In this document: one piece after another, positions 33,040 to 41,484 of the stretch
Layout: every line of letters begins with the position of its first letter
Position numbering within the stretch: position 1 is the stretch's first letter
Assembly: GCA_026390165.1 (NCBI GenBank)
Contig: JAPLGM010000024.1
Coordinates: 1-64,000 of the forward strand
DNA length: 64,000 nt
Direction of reading: 5' to 3'
Source: Campylobacterales bacterium
GTDB lineage: Bacteria > Campylobacterota > Campylobacteria > Campylobacterales > Sulfurimonadaceae
Translations under genes and position numbers: made by a program
The notes under the pieces: generated by a model
Seen by the model: only the letters and a program-made list of their open reading frames with translations
Told to the model about the DNA's origin: nothing
The model's database searches: none

Positions 33040-33834
33040 ATGTTTAAAAAAATTATTAGTTCGGTGGTAACTGCACTACTATTGGCGTCGTCACTTCAAG
33101 GGCGGACGATTGCCCCCGATGAGATAAAAGAGTTTTCGGCACAAGTATTGCATATTGATTTAAATACTGCCTCAAAAGAGATTCAAGATAAGATCGCGGC
33201 AGATTACACGCAGAGGGTTAAACTTGCCGATATTCTTGTGGAGAAACTCCAAAAAGATCCTCAGTTTGTTCAGCTCTCTGAGACTTTTGCCTTTGATTTG
33301 TGGTCGAAACGGATTGCGGAGTCTGTCAATCCAACAGACGATGAGCTGAAGCACGTGTTCAATGAGAGCAAAAGTATGCGTGTACCAACAGGTTATAACG
33401 TTCGTCATATTTTGGTGATGGAGGAGACATTAGCGGATGATCTTTTAAAGCAGTTAAACGCCAAAACGGGGGAGGATCGAAATAGACTATTCTCCTCATT
33501 GGCGCTAAAAGAGAGTCTTGATTTAAAATCACGGCAAAGAGGGGGTATGGTTGGATGGGTTGATGCTACAACCGTCCCACCCGTCATTATCGATGGAATT
33601 AAAGACAAAGAGGCGGGAACGTTTGTCAAGCTTGCTATGGGTAATAATATGTGGGAGATTATCCTTGTAGATGAGATCAACCCTGAACATCCTGCTACCT
33701 TTGAAGAGGCAAAAAATTCTTTGGTCATAATGATGCGTCAACATGCCATTGCCAATGAAGCAAAGAGACTTTTAACGCTCAATGAAGTAAAGCATTCATC
33801 GTCTCCAAAATCCGTTGGCAAACAACATAAATAA
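33040..33834 (+). CDS. parvulin-type peptidyl-prolyl isomerase, exported
   Basis: The 264 residues carry a signal peptide (about 1-21, LQG-RT), a helical chaperone-like segment and a PpiC rotamase domain (about 110-215). The domain shows NVRHILVMEE, LALKESLDLKSRQRGGMVGWV and VKLAMGNNMWEIILVDE. Such SurA/PpiD-like proteins assist folding of outer membrane and periplasmic proteins. Campylobacterota encode several (PEB4/CBF2 group). AAGGAT precedes the ATG. The promoter resembles those of corA and the SlyB-like gene, hinting at an envelope or ion-stress response. Confidence 0.87.
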   Translation: MFKKIISSVVTALLLASSLQGRTIAPDEIKEFSAQVLHIDLNTASKEIQDKIAADYTQRVKLADILVEKLQKDPQFVQLSETFAFDLWSKRIAESVNPTDDELKHVFNESKSMRVPTGYNVRHILVMEETLADDLLKQLNAKTGEDRNRLFSSLALKESLDLKSRQRGGMVGWVDATTVPPVIIDGIKDKEAGTFVKLAMGNNMWEIILVDEINPEHPATFEEAKNSLVIMMRQHAIANEAKRLLTLNEVKHSSSPKSVGKQHK

Positions 33835-33895
33835 AGTCACTTATCGCTAGAATTAAGAGGATTGACACTATTACATAGGTATAAGGAGAAAAAGA

Positions 33896-36517
33896 GTGCA
33901 ATTGCTTAATTACAGCTATGAGAGTGCTGATTCACTGAAAAAATTTATCGTTGAAAACAAGATTATAAGTGCTAATTCGGTATTGATACAACTTTTTTAT
34001 TCCCTCACGTGTAGTGAAGAGATTTATCCGATAAAAGAGGCTCTTTTGGAGCTCTTGCCGAATGCCTCGTTATTGGGTACATCCACTGCAGGGATGATTT
34101 CGGATGGAAAAATTCTGGATGGGGGTATTACGATTTCATTTTCTCTCTTCAACCACTCGCACGTAAAATCAAACAGCTTTTATGGATTGAGTATTGATGA
34201 GATTGTACCGAGACTATCGGACTCTTTGATTACCGATAAAACCAAACTTCTTGTCTGTTTTGCCAATACGTTTCGCTTTGATTCTGAGCTTTTATTACAG
34301 AAAATTACCCAAATTTATCCTGATATTGTGATCGTAGGGGGGAATGGTGGGGATGATTTGAGGTTTGAAAAGTGTGATGTTTTTTCGACAACGTGCAACA
34401 ATTGCGACGTTGCTTTTGCGGCGATCGATTCCGATTTGTTAAAAATTGAGACAAAATATCTTTTCAATTGGCATCCCATCGGGAAAGAGCTCCGTATCAC
34501 GAAATCGGTCGGAAAACGAGTATATGAAATTGATAATCAAAAAACGGTCGATATTTACGAACACTATCTAGGCAAAGAGATCCTTGAAAATATTTTACGG
34601 TATGGGATAGAGTTTCCGTTGATACAGCAAGAAAAGGGTATTGAGATAGGGAGAACCCCGCTTATTGATCATGGAGATGGGTCGTTGACATTTTCAGGAG
34701 AATTAAAAGAGGGGAGCATTGTCAAGTTTGGATATGCCAATGTTGAATACATCGAAGATTACAATAGAAGGATGCTCCTAGATCCCCTTCTTTGCAAGAG
34801 TGAAGCGATTTATATTTACAGCTGCAGCGCGAGAAGATCAATGCTTGGAACCTATTTAGATGAAGAAGTAGCCATCATCAATGAGGTAGCTGCGACATCT
34901 GGTTTTATAGCCTATGGAGAATTTTTTCACGACAGTAATAGCCACACCAACCATCTTTTAAATATTAGCACTACTTATGTGAGTTTAAGCGAAGAAGATG
35001 GGGCGAAAAAAAAGATTGGCACAGTTGCATACCCAATTAACATTGAGAACAAAGATATGAGGTTAAAAGCGCTGACAACATTGATTTCACGCACGAGTGA
35101 AGAGCTTGATGAAAAGATCCACTATTTAAAGCAATTTGAAAATATTGTTAATGAGGTGGCAATTTTTTCCATTTCAGATGAGAAAGGGATTATCACAGGA
35201 GTAAATAAGAATTTTGAAATTATTTCCGGTTATACCGAAGAAGAACTTATCGGGAAATCGCATTCCATTATAAGACACGAAGATGTTCCAAAGGAGATGT
35301 TTGCAGAGATGTGGGCTACTATCAAAAGTGGTAAAATTTGGAAAGGTCGTCTTAAAAATAAAACTAAAAATGGGATCCCTTATTATGTTGTTTCTGATAT
35401 AGGGGCTATCTATAATAGAGATGGCTCTTTTAAAGAGTATATCGCTATTCGAACGGATGTAACGCAACTTGAAGAGTACAAAGAGATATTGAAAAATGAG
35501 CTGGATTCCACCAATCGAAGTTTCGAAGAGAATATAAATTATATGAAACAGTACGAAGAGGCGATTAACTCCACAACCGCAATCATAAAAACGGACACCA
35601 ATAATATTATCAACTATGTCAATGAAAAATTTTGTGAACTCAGCGGCTATAGTTTAGCGGAGGTTATAGGTCGAAACTGTGAGGAGCTTAGGCATCAGAA
35701 GCATCTAAAATTAAAAACCTGTGATGGGATCCGAAAAGAGCTCTCAGAAAAAAAAGTCGTTCAAAAGATATTGACCAATATTAGGAAAGATGGAGAGGAA
35801 TATACCGTTAATAATCTGTTTTATCCTATTGTTGATATTGATGGGAATCTCATCGAGTATCTTCAGATAATGCATGATTTGACAGAGATTGTGACGCTGA
35901 ATGAGGAAATTGTTACAACGCAAAAAGAGGTTCTTTTTACAATGGGGGCGATTGGCGAAACTCGCTCCAAAGAGACAGGGCTGCATGTTAAGCGAGTAGC
36001 CGAATACTCCTACTTATTAGCGAAACTTTCTAATATGAGTGAAGAGGATGCCTCTTTACTCAAACAAGCTTCCCCTATGCATGATATAGGAAAAGTCGGC
36101 ATTGCCGATAACATTCTCAATAAACCGGGGAAACTCACTTTTGATGAGTTTGAAGTGATGAAAACACATGCACAACTTGGATATGAGATGCTCAAAAATT
36201 CTCAACGCCCCATTTTGAAAGCTTCGGCAATTGTTGCACTGACACATCACGAAAAATACGATGGGACAGGTTATCCTAGGGGATTGGTAGGGGAGGATAT
36301 CCCCATATATGGTCGTATAACAGCTATCGCTGATGTATTTGATGCCTTAGGGAACGATAGGGTATACAAAAAAGCATGGCCGCTAGAAGATATTTTAATC
36401 CTTTTTCGAGAAGGATATGGGAAACACTTTGATCCGAAGTTAATCCGTCTATTTTTCGATAATTTGGATCAATTTTTAGAAATTCGAGATAGCATGAGAG
36501 AGGATCTCCTCTCGTAA
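33896..36517 (+). CDS. FIST - PAS - PAS - HD-GYP sensor phosphodiesterase
   Basis: Translation starts at GTG 33896 behind AAGGAG. The 873 residues hold a FIST N/C sensor (about 1-390, with LLGTSTAGMIS, IVGGNGGDD and the C-terminal YSCSARRSMLG). Two PAS domains follow (about 410-530 and 545-665, with NKNFEIISGYTEEELIG and NEKFCELSGYSLAEVIG), then an HD-GYP domain (about 680-860). That last domain has HVKRVAEYSYLLA, MHDIGKVGI, HHEKYDGTGYP and IADVFDAL. FIST domains are thought to bind small ligands such as amino acids. The complete HD-GYP motif set predicts c-di-GMP hydrolysis. No membrane segment is seen. Confidence 0.9.
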   Translation: MQLLNYSYESADSLKKFIVENKIISANSVLIQLFYSLTCSEEIYPIKEALLELLPNASLLGTSTAGMISDGKILDGGITISFSLFNHSHVKSNSFYGLSIDEIVPRLSDSLITDKTKLLVCFANTFRFDSELLLQKITQIYPDIVIVGGNGGDDLRFEKCDVFSTTCNNCDVAFAAIDSDLLKIETKYLFNWHPIGKELRITKSVGKRVYEIDNQKTVDIYEHYLGKEILENILRYGIEFPLIQQEKGIEIGRTPLIDHGDGSLTFSGELKEGSIVKFGYANVEYIEDYNRRMLLDPLLCKSEAIYIYSCSARRSMLGTYLDEEVAIINEVAATSGFIAYGEFFHDSNSHTNHLLNISTTYVSLSEEDGAKKKIGTVAYPINIENKDMRLKALTTLISRTSEELDEKIHYLKQFENIVNEVAIFSISDEKGIITGVNKNFEIISGYTEEELIGKSHSIIRHEDVPKEMFAEMWATIKSGKIWKGRLKNKTKNGIPYYVVSDIGAIYNRDGSFKEYIAIRTDVTQLEEYKEILKNELDSTNRSFEENINYMKQYEEAINSTTAIIKTDTNNIINYVNEKFCELSGYSLAEVIGRNCEELRHQKHLKLKTCDGIRKELSEKKVVQKILTNIRKDGEEYTVNNLFYPIVDIDGNLIEYLQIMHDLTEIVTLNEEIVTTQKEVLFTMGAIGETRSKETGLHVKRVAEYSYLLAKLSNMSEEDASLLKQASPMHDIGKVGIADNILNKPGKLTFDEFEVMKTHAQLGYEMLKNSQRPILKASAIVALTHHEKYDGTGYPRGLVGEDIPIYGRITAIADVFDALGNDRVYKKAWPLEDILILFREGYGKHFDPKLIRLFFDNLDQFLEIRDSMREDLLS

Positions 36518-36520
36518 AAG

Positions 36521-36553
36521 TTCACGCTAACTTCACGGAGAAAAAGGTATACT
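36521..36553 (+). promoter_or_regulatory. promoter of the SlyB-like gene with the shared box
   Basis: TTCACG (36521-36526), CTAAC, TTCACG (36532-36537), ten bases, TATACT (36548-36553). It is the cleanest of three copies; the corA copy shares even the spacer CTAAC. It lies 30 bases before the ATG of the glycine-zipper gene. Confidence 0.62.
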
Positions 36554-36583
36554 GTTTTTATACTTCGAAGTAAAGGAGATTTG

Positions 36584-37111
36584 ATGAAACATAAAATAAT
36601 TATTATAGCTATTTCGCTTGCATGTGTTTCAACAGTATTGATGGCTCGATCGAGTGGATATGGTTCCGCTAATGTGATGAGTGAGATTGAATACGTTCCT
36701 GTCACCCACTCAGAACCCGTCTATTCGAAAATTACCAAAAATATCCCCCGTGAGGTGTGTCAAGATCAGCAAATTGCCGTACAACAGCAAAGTGGCGGAA
36801 ATAGTATTATAGGTGGGCTTGTCGGTGCTGCCATTGGCGGTGTAATCGGTCATCAAATCGGTGGCGGAAGCGGAAAAGTGGCGGCAACCATTGGGGGGGC
36901 AGCACTGGGGACAATGGCGGGACAAAATGCCGATCAAGATACCCAAACAAGCTATCAAACGGTACGTCGATGTTTCACCCAATACGATACCCAAGCGGAT
37001 ACGGTTATCACGGGGTATATGAACTATGGCAAATTTCACGGACGTGATATCGCCAAAACAAGCTCACAGCCGTTGAAAGAAATTAAAGTTACTAGCTCTT
37101 TTAGTTTTTAA
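36584..37111 (+). CDS. glycine-zipper (SlyB/2TM-like) envelope protein
   Basis: The ATG at 36584 follows AAAGGAG; an in-frame TTG three bases earlier is less likely. The 175 residues start with a signal peptide (ending near LMA-RS). A glycine-zipper hairpin follows (about 85-120: GGLVGAAIGGVIGHQIGGG and TIGGAALGTMAG), then a Cys-containing tail. SlyB-type proteins sit in the outer membrane and stabilise it under Mg2+ limitation in enterobacteria, where slyB is PhoP-regulated. No lipobox Cys is seen, so it may not be a lipoprotein. The shared promoter box with corA is suggestive. Confidence 0.8.
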   Translation: MKHKIIIIAISLACVSTVLMARSSGYGSANVMSEIEYVPVTHSEPVYSKITKNIPREVCQDQQIAVQQQSGGNSIIGGLVGAAIGGVIGHQIGGGSGKVAATIGGAALGTMAGQNADQDTQTSYQTVRRCFTQYDTQADTVITGYMNYGKFHGRDIAKTSSQPLKEIKVTSSFSF

Positions 37112-37136
37112 AATATTAAATTCAAGGAGTCTTTCG

Positions 37137-37523
37137 ATGAAAAAAATAGTTTTAGCAGCAGCAACAATGATTCTTCTTATGAGCGGATCGGTTCAGGCCC
37201 GTGGTTATGGTGGTGGGCATCATAGATCTGGTTCTGCTCATTATTATGGCGGTGGATGGGGCTATGGAGGGTGGGTCGCTCCTCTCTTGTTTGGCGGAGT
37301 TCTTGGGTATGCCGCTTCACGTCCTACTGTAGTCTATGATAGTTCTCCCACCGTTGTTTACACGACACAACCCCAAACAATGGTGATACAAAGCAGTACA
37401 CCTGCACCTGTTGTTCAAGAGAATAACATGATTTCGGATGACCCATCAGGGTATGAAGAGCGTTGGGTCTATTTTGAAGATTGCCAATGTGAGCGAAAAG
37501 TGCTTGTGAATATGAGACAGTGA
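37137..37523 (+). CDS. small exported Gly/Tyr/His-rich protein
   Basis: The 128 residues have a signal peptide (cut near VQA-RG), a Gly/His/Tyr-rich stretch (RGYGGGHHRSGSAHYYGGG) and one hydrophobic segment (about 42-58). A Thr/Val/Pro-rich linker leads to a tail with a CxC pair (EDCQCERK). It follows the SlyB-like gene by 25 bases and should be co-transcribed. The His-rich part could bind metal, but this is inference. The family is not recognised beyond general exported proteins. Confidence 0.7.
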   Translation: MKKIVLAAATMILLMSGSVQARGYGGGHHRSGSAHYYGGGWGYGGWVAPLLFGGVLGYAASRPTVVYDSSPTVVYTTQPQTMVIQSSTPAPVVQENNMISDDPSGYEERWVYFEDCQCERKVLVNMRQ

Positions 37524-37563
37524 AGCATTCAGGACGCATTACTGTTTTGATTTTGTTTTTAAT

Positions 37564-38007
37564 TTATGCGTTGTTTATTGTAATGTGATCATCCAGACGG
37601 ATGATATGACCATGGTCATCAAAATAAACCGTAACAAATTGGCTATTGACACACTCTTGCAGCTGCGTATCGTCGACGTTAAAATAACTGGAATAATCGT
37701 TAGAATGATAGATCAAATGCTCACTTGGAGCTTGGTGTCTGTTGAGTCTTGAGAGTATAAACAGCACTATAGGAGTTGCGATTAACATCCATATGGCCCG
37801 ATCAAAGGTAACACTATGGATTTCGCCAAAAATCCAATCGGATAACTCTTCCGCCGGTGCACCTAACGTAATGATTCGATAAAATATGTGAAACACAGGC
37901 TTCCATAAATAGAAAAAACCCAGCCAAAGAAAAACAGTTATGATGTCCCAAATGATTCGTTTGATTCTAGGTAATTCACGGCGTTTGTTAATGATTAATG
38001 TTTCCAT
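37564..38007 (-). CDS. pgaD: PgaD-like PNAG synthesis accessory protein
   Basis: The ATG at 38005-38007 with AAAAGGTTAAG upstream lies four bases after the pgaC stop; a longer frame overlaps pgaC. The 147 residues have two membrane helices (about 22-42 and 73-93) and a cytosolic tail. In E. coli PgaD binds PgaC and c-di-GMP bridges the two to activate synthesis. The identification rests on position after pgaC and on the two-helix topology, since PgaD is poorly conserved. It converges on the Gly-rich protein gene. Confidence 0.7.
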   Translation of the reverse strand: METLIINKRRELPRIKRIIWDIITVFLWLGFFYLWKPVFHIFYRIITLGAPAEELSDWIFGEIHSVTFDRAIWMLIATPIVLFILSRLNRHQAPSEHLIYHSNDYSSYFNVDDTQLQECVNSQFVTVYFDDHGHIIRLDDHITINNA

Positions 38008-38011
38008 ATTC

Positions 38012-39304
38012 TTAACCTTTTTTGACCTGTTGATGTGCACCACGATCGGGACTAACCCATCGTGCACGACCTTTTGTACCGAATAACACTTTTGGAAGAG
38101 CCGTTACCGCCGTAAACAAATTGAGGAGCCAATAGGCAAACGGGTACCAAATCATCCAAAAATAATTTTTTCCCAGACCTTGGTCATAATGACCATCTAG
38201 CCATTTGCTGACACCGAACTGTACCAAACAAGCACCGATTAGAATCACACTGCTTTGATCCGGCAAAATTGGTGATTGCTGAGGCATTAAATACGCTACG
38301 GGAACAAATAAACTAATGAACCAGACTAAAAAGACCAATACCATACTGTACGCCCAAATCGTACTGAGCATTAGTTCAACCATTAATCCCCAAAGATGGG
38401 TCTGTTTGGGCATAAATAAAACCTTGAAGTTTTTCAGCATCACTTGTACACCGCCCATCGCCCAACGTAACCGTTGTTTCCATAGACCGCTCAATGTTTC
38501 AGGCATCAAAATCCATACCAATGCACGTGGCTCAAAACGGACATCCCAACCGTTGCTTTGCAGTTTCCAAGTAATATCGATATCTTCAGTCAGCATATCC
38601 GGACTCCAATAGCCCACCTCGTGCACTGCCGCTTTTCTAAAACCGGTAATCACCCCTGATACGGTAAAAATCCGTCCGAAACTGCGCTGTGCCCGCTTGA
38701 TCATCCCGACAATAGAGGAAAACTCGCCGACTTGAATTTTACCTAGCAGTGTTGTACGATTGCGTATTCGTGGATTTCCCGTTACGGCAGCAACTGCGGG
38801 GTAGCGGATAAAATGTTTCACCATCCAATAAACACAATATTCGTCTATCAAAGCATCTCCGTCGATACCGATCAAATACTCATGTTTTGCTACCAACGCA
38901 CCTGCTTGAAGCCCTAATGCTTTGCCTTGATTTTCAGCTAAGTTAACCACTTTTAATTTCGGATTATTTTTTGCCAACTCCAGTAATATCTCTAATGTGT
39001 TATCTTTGCTCCCATCATTGATGGCAATAACCTCAAATTCTGGGTATTTGACATTCAGCGCATACGTGATGGTTTCAATAGCATTTTGCCCTTCGTTATA
39101 GCACGGGATTAAAATACTGACCCCTTCCCACTTTTCATTCTCTCTTAAGGGTGGGATAGTATATTTTAAATAGGGTTTTTCATTTTTATAATAAAAAAAG
39201 ATGGCGCCGACGATCCACAAACTTGACATAAAGAGTGGATAATAAAATATAAACCCTAACAGCGTATGCCATAGTAAATGGACAAATACAATAAAAGTGG
39301 TCAT
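38012..39304 (-). CDS. pgaC: poly-beta-1,6-N-acetylglucosamine synthase
   Basis: The 430-residue GT2 glycosyltransferase has N-terminal and C-terminal membrane helices around a catalytic domain. It shows SILIPCYNEG, INDGSKDNT, GIDGDAL (DxD region), TGNPRI, EDIDITW and the QxxRW motif KQRLRWAMG. It polymerises UDP-GlcNAc into PNAG and moves it across the inner membrane. It sits between pgaB and pgaD, nine and four bases away. PNAG is a biofilm adhesin. Confidence 0.92.
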   Translation of the reverse strand: MTTFIVFVHLLWHTLLGFIFYYPLFMSSLWIVGAIFFYYKNEKPYLKYTIPPLRENEKWEGVSILIPCYNEGQNAIETITYALNVKYPEFEVIAINDGSKDNTLEILLELAKNNPKLKVVNLAENQGKALGLQAGALVAKHEYLIGIDGDALIDEYCVYWMVKHFIRYPAVAAVTGNPRIRNRTTLLGKIQVGEFSSIVGMIKRAQRSFGRIFTVSGVITGFRKAAVHEVGYWSPDMLTEDIDITWKLQSNGWDVRFEPRALVWILMPETLSGLWKQRLRWAMGGVQVMLKNFKVLFMPKQTHLWGLMVELMLSTIWAYSMVLVFLVWFISLFVPVAYLMPQQSPILPDQSSVILIGACLVQFGVSKWLDGHYDQGLGKNYFWMIWYPFAYWLLNLFTAVTALPKVLFGTKGRARWVSPDRGAHQQVKKG

Positions 39305-39313
39305 GAATCCTTC

Positions 39314-41359
39314 TTACTTATTGGGCATAGTATTCGTATACATGCGCACTGGTTTTTGAGCAAATGCTTTATTCATCATATCGGCATCAGGATTGTTTGT
39401 AAACACACTGTCAGGATAATACGCGATGTGATGAACACCTAAACCATACAAATATCGTATGGTGCTATTCAACTCTTGGGAAGAAATCGGCTCATTATGT
39501 TCTCTCCAATTAACCGTTTGCAACTCAATAACAGTCCGTTCGAGCCCACATTGCTCTTGTTTGACATGCTTAACTATTTCACCTAAAAAGTGCTCTGGGT
39601 CACCGGCTTGTTCCATATACGGCATCGCCATAATGGCGGTATAGTCATATTTCTCTATTGATTGGGCCAAACTTTGTGCATACCACTCTTGGGAATCACT
39701 GTTTAGGGCGACTTGAGCGTATAAGTTACGCGCTGTTTTAAGTCCCGGTTGTTCATCTCTTACAATTTGAGCTAACTGCATTGCAAACTCATCTAAATAG
39801 TGTGTTTTGAGTTTAGTCCACTTTACAAACTGTTTTCGATCCGTTCTGATTTTAGTGACACTTTGCGATAATCCCCATTTTTTATATTGATTACGGGCAA
39901 ATGTACTGTCATCTTCAAAATCGGACAGCGTTACATCGTCATGAAATAAGAGTCCGTCAATGTAGGCCGATTTTGCTAAATCTTCATAGATTTCTTCTAT
40001 AACTTTTCGCGCTTTAGGTGAAAATGGGGATAATCTCGGATATCCCATATTGAGATGGGTCGGATCAACCTGCAATGTCACGACTGTATCTTTGGCCGCA
40101 ACATTGCTCTGTGGTAATTGCCAAGCCAGCATTGGCATCCAAGCATAAATACGCTTGACTTGCGTACATTTGGCAATTTGCCATGAAACGCGGTTAAACA
40201 GATTGGATCGCATCGGTACGTTTCGGTTTGGAAAATAGACATAATCCGCTGCACCGTTGGCATCAGGGTCAGCAAACGCTTGCAGATAGACCGTATTGAC
40301 CCCTAATTTTTTAATACGATCAAGCAATAGTCCAATATTCTTTTCCTGCTGGATTGGATCTGGATCATAAATATAGTCCAAATCAATGTGAGCTGCTTTG
40401 GTCGTTCTAGCATCGTCGGTAAAATTACCACTTCGCATCCACATGAGAAAATCTAAATCCCGAAGAGACATATTTCCCTCTACCAATATACGCCGAAGCC
40501 CCCACAAAGGTGTAATGGCTGTATTGCTACCGTCATCCAACGTTAATCCTAGGGGCATACCTAAGCGCTCTGCAATGCGGCGAATCTCGATATTATAGCG
40601 CCCGTACGGCCACACCATAACGCGGGGCTGTTGCCCTGTATAGGCTTTCAAAAAGGTATTATTTTCTAATAAATCAGTGTAAACGCGCTGTTGATATGTT
40701 TTTTCATCCTCATACCCCCTTTTCTCAGCAAGCCATTGGCGAGTGGTAAGAGCTGGCTGCATATTACCTTGCGGGTTGCCGGGGATCCCTTTATGCATAC
40801 AACAACTATGACTGGCAATCTCCACCAACCCGCTGCTGACCATCTTTTTGATCTCGGCTTGACTCAAGAACTTGTTGCGATCAATCATATGCCCGTCAAA
40901 ATCGACTTTATCTTTGGCTCTCATCCAATTCCCGACGAGTGCGATAACACTCGGGATTTTGTATTTTTTCAAAATCGGATAGGCATTAGCATACACAGAC
41001 TGGTAACCATCATCAAAAGTGATCAAAACGGCTTTATTCGGTAACGGCTTCCTTGTTTTTCGATACGTTAAAATATCATTGATACTAATAAAGTGATACC
41101 CGTTATCCATCAACCAATGTATTTGCGCATTAAAATTCGATGGAGTTACCGCATAGGTCGAATCTAGCGTTTCACTTTTATTGGCTATTTCATGGTAGCT
41201 TAGTATGGTAAACTCGTTTTCGTTTTGATCTCGACTACATATATTAGGCAACTCATTTGCCATAATACAACTGCTTGTAATACCTATGAATACCCAAATT
41301 AGTTTTAATAGTGGTTTGAGTATATTATGCCTAGCTTTTAGCGTTTTTGATGTAATCAT
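39314..41359 (-). CDS. pgaB: PNAG N-deacetylase PgaB
   Basis: The 681 residues have an N-terminal export segment (about 15-35) and a polysaccharide deacetylase domain (about 45-300: LSYHEI, ITFDDGYQSVYANAYP, VEIASHSCCMHKG). The C-terminal glycosidase-like domain (about 320-665) shows IDLDYIYDPDP, DGLLFHDDVTLSD and YTAIMAMPYMEQ. It partly deacetylates PNAG in the periplasm, which is needed for export. No pgaA porin gene precedes it; the next gene upstream is a divergent P-type ATPase. The length matches E. coli PgaB (672). Confidence 0.92.
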   Translation of the reverse strand: MITSKTLKARHNILKPLLKLIWVFIGITSSCIMANELPNICSRDQNENEFTILSYHEIANKSETLDSTYAVTPSNFNAQIHWLMDNGYHFISINDILTYRKTRKPLPNKAVLITFDDGYQSVYANAYPILKKYKIPSVIALVGNWMRAKDKVDFDGHMIDRNKFLSQAEIKKMVSSGLVEIASHSCCMHKGIPGNPQGNMQPALTTRQWLAEKRGYEDEKTYQQRVYTDLLENNTFLKAYTGQQPRVMVWPYGRYNIEIRRIAERLGMPLGLTLDDGSNTAITPLWGLRRILVEGNMSLRDLDFLMWMRSGNFTDDARTTKAAHIDLDYIYDPDPIQQEKNIGLLLDRIKKLGVNTVYLQAFADPDANGAADYVYFPNRNVPMRSNLFNRVSWQIAKCTQVKRIYAWMPMLAWQLPQSNVAAKDTVVTLQVDPTHLNMGYPRLSPFSPKARKVIEEIYEDLAKSAYIDGLLFHDDVTLSDFEDDSTFARNQYKKWGLSQSVTKIRTDRKQFVKWTKLKTHYLDEFAMQLAQIVRDEQPGLKTARNLYAQVALNSDSQEWYAQSLAQSIEKYDYTAIMAMPYMEQAGDPEHFLGEIVKHVKQEQCGLERTVIELQTVNWREHNEPISSQELNSTIRYLYGLGVHHIAYYPDSVFTNNPDADMMNKAFAQKPVRMYTNTMPNK

Positions 41360-41484
41360 AATTAAAGTACTTTCTTTAAATTTTAATAAGACATTATATC
41401 TCTAATCCTCTTACAAAGCTCCAAAGATACCCTTTGTTGAATTTTATTTGCTCTTTTTAGGTAAAAAAGGTGTAGAATTATTAT

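Noticed and set aside
33845-33890. TTGACA and TATAAG near 33865-33883 as a promoter for the FIST-HD-GYP gene
   Set aside because: The spacer is only about 12 bases, too short for a sigma-70 promoter.
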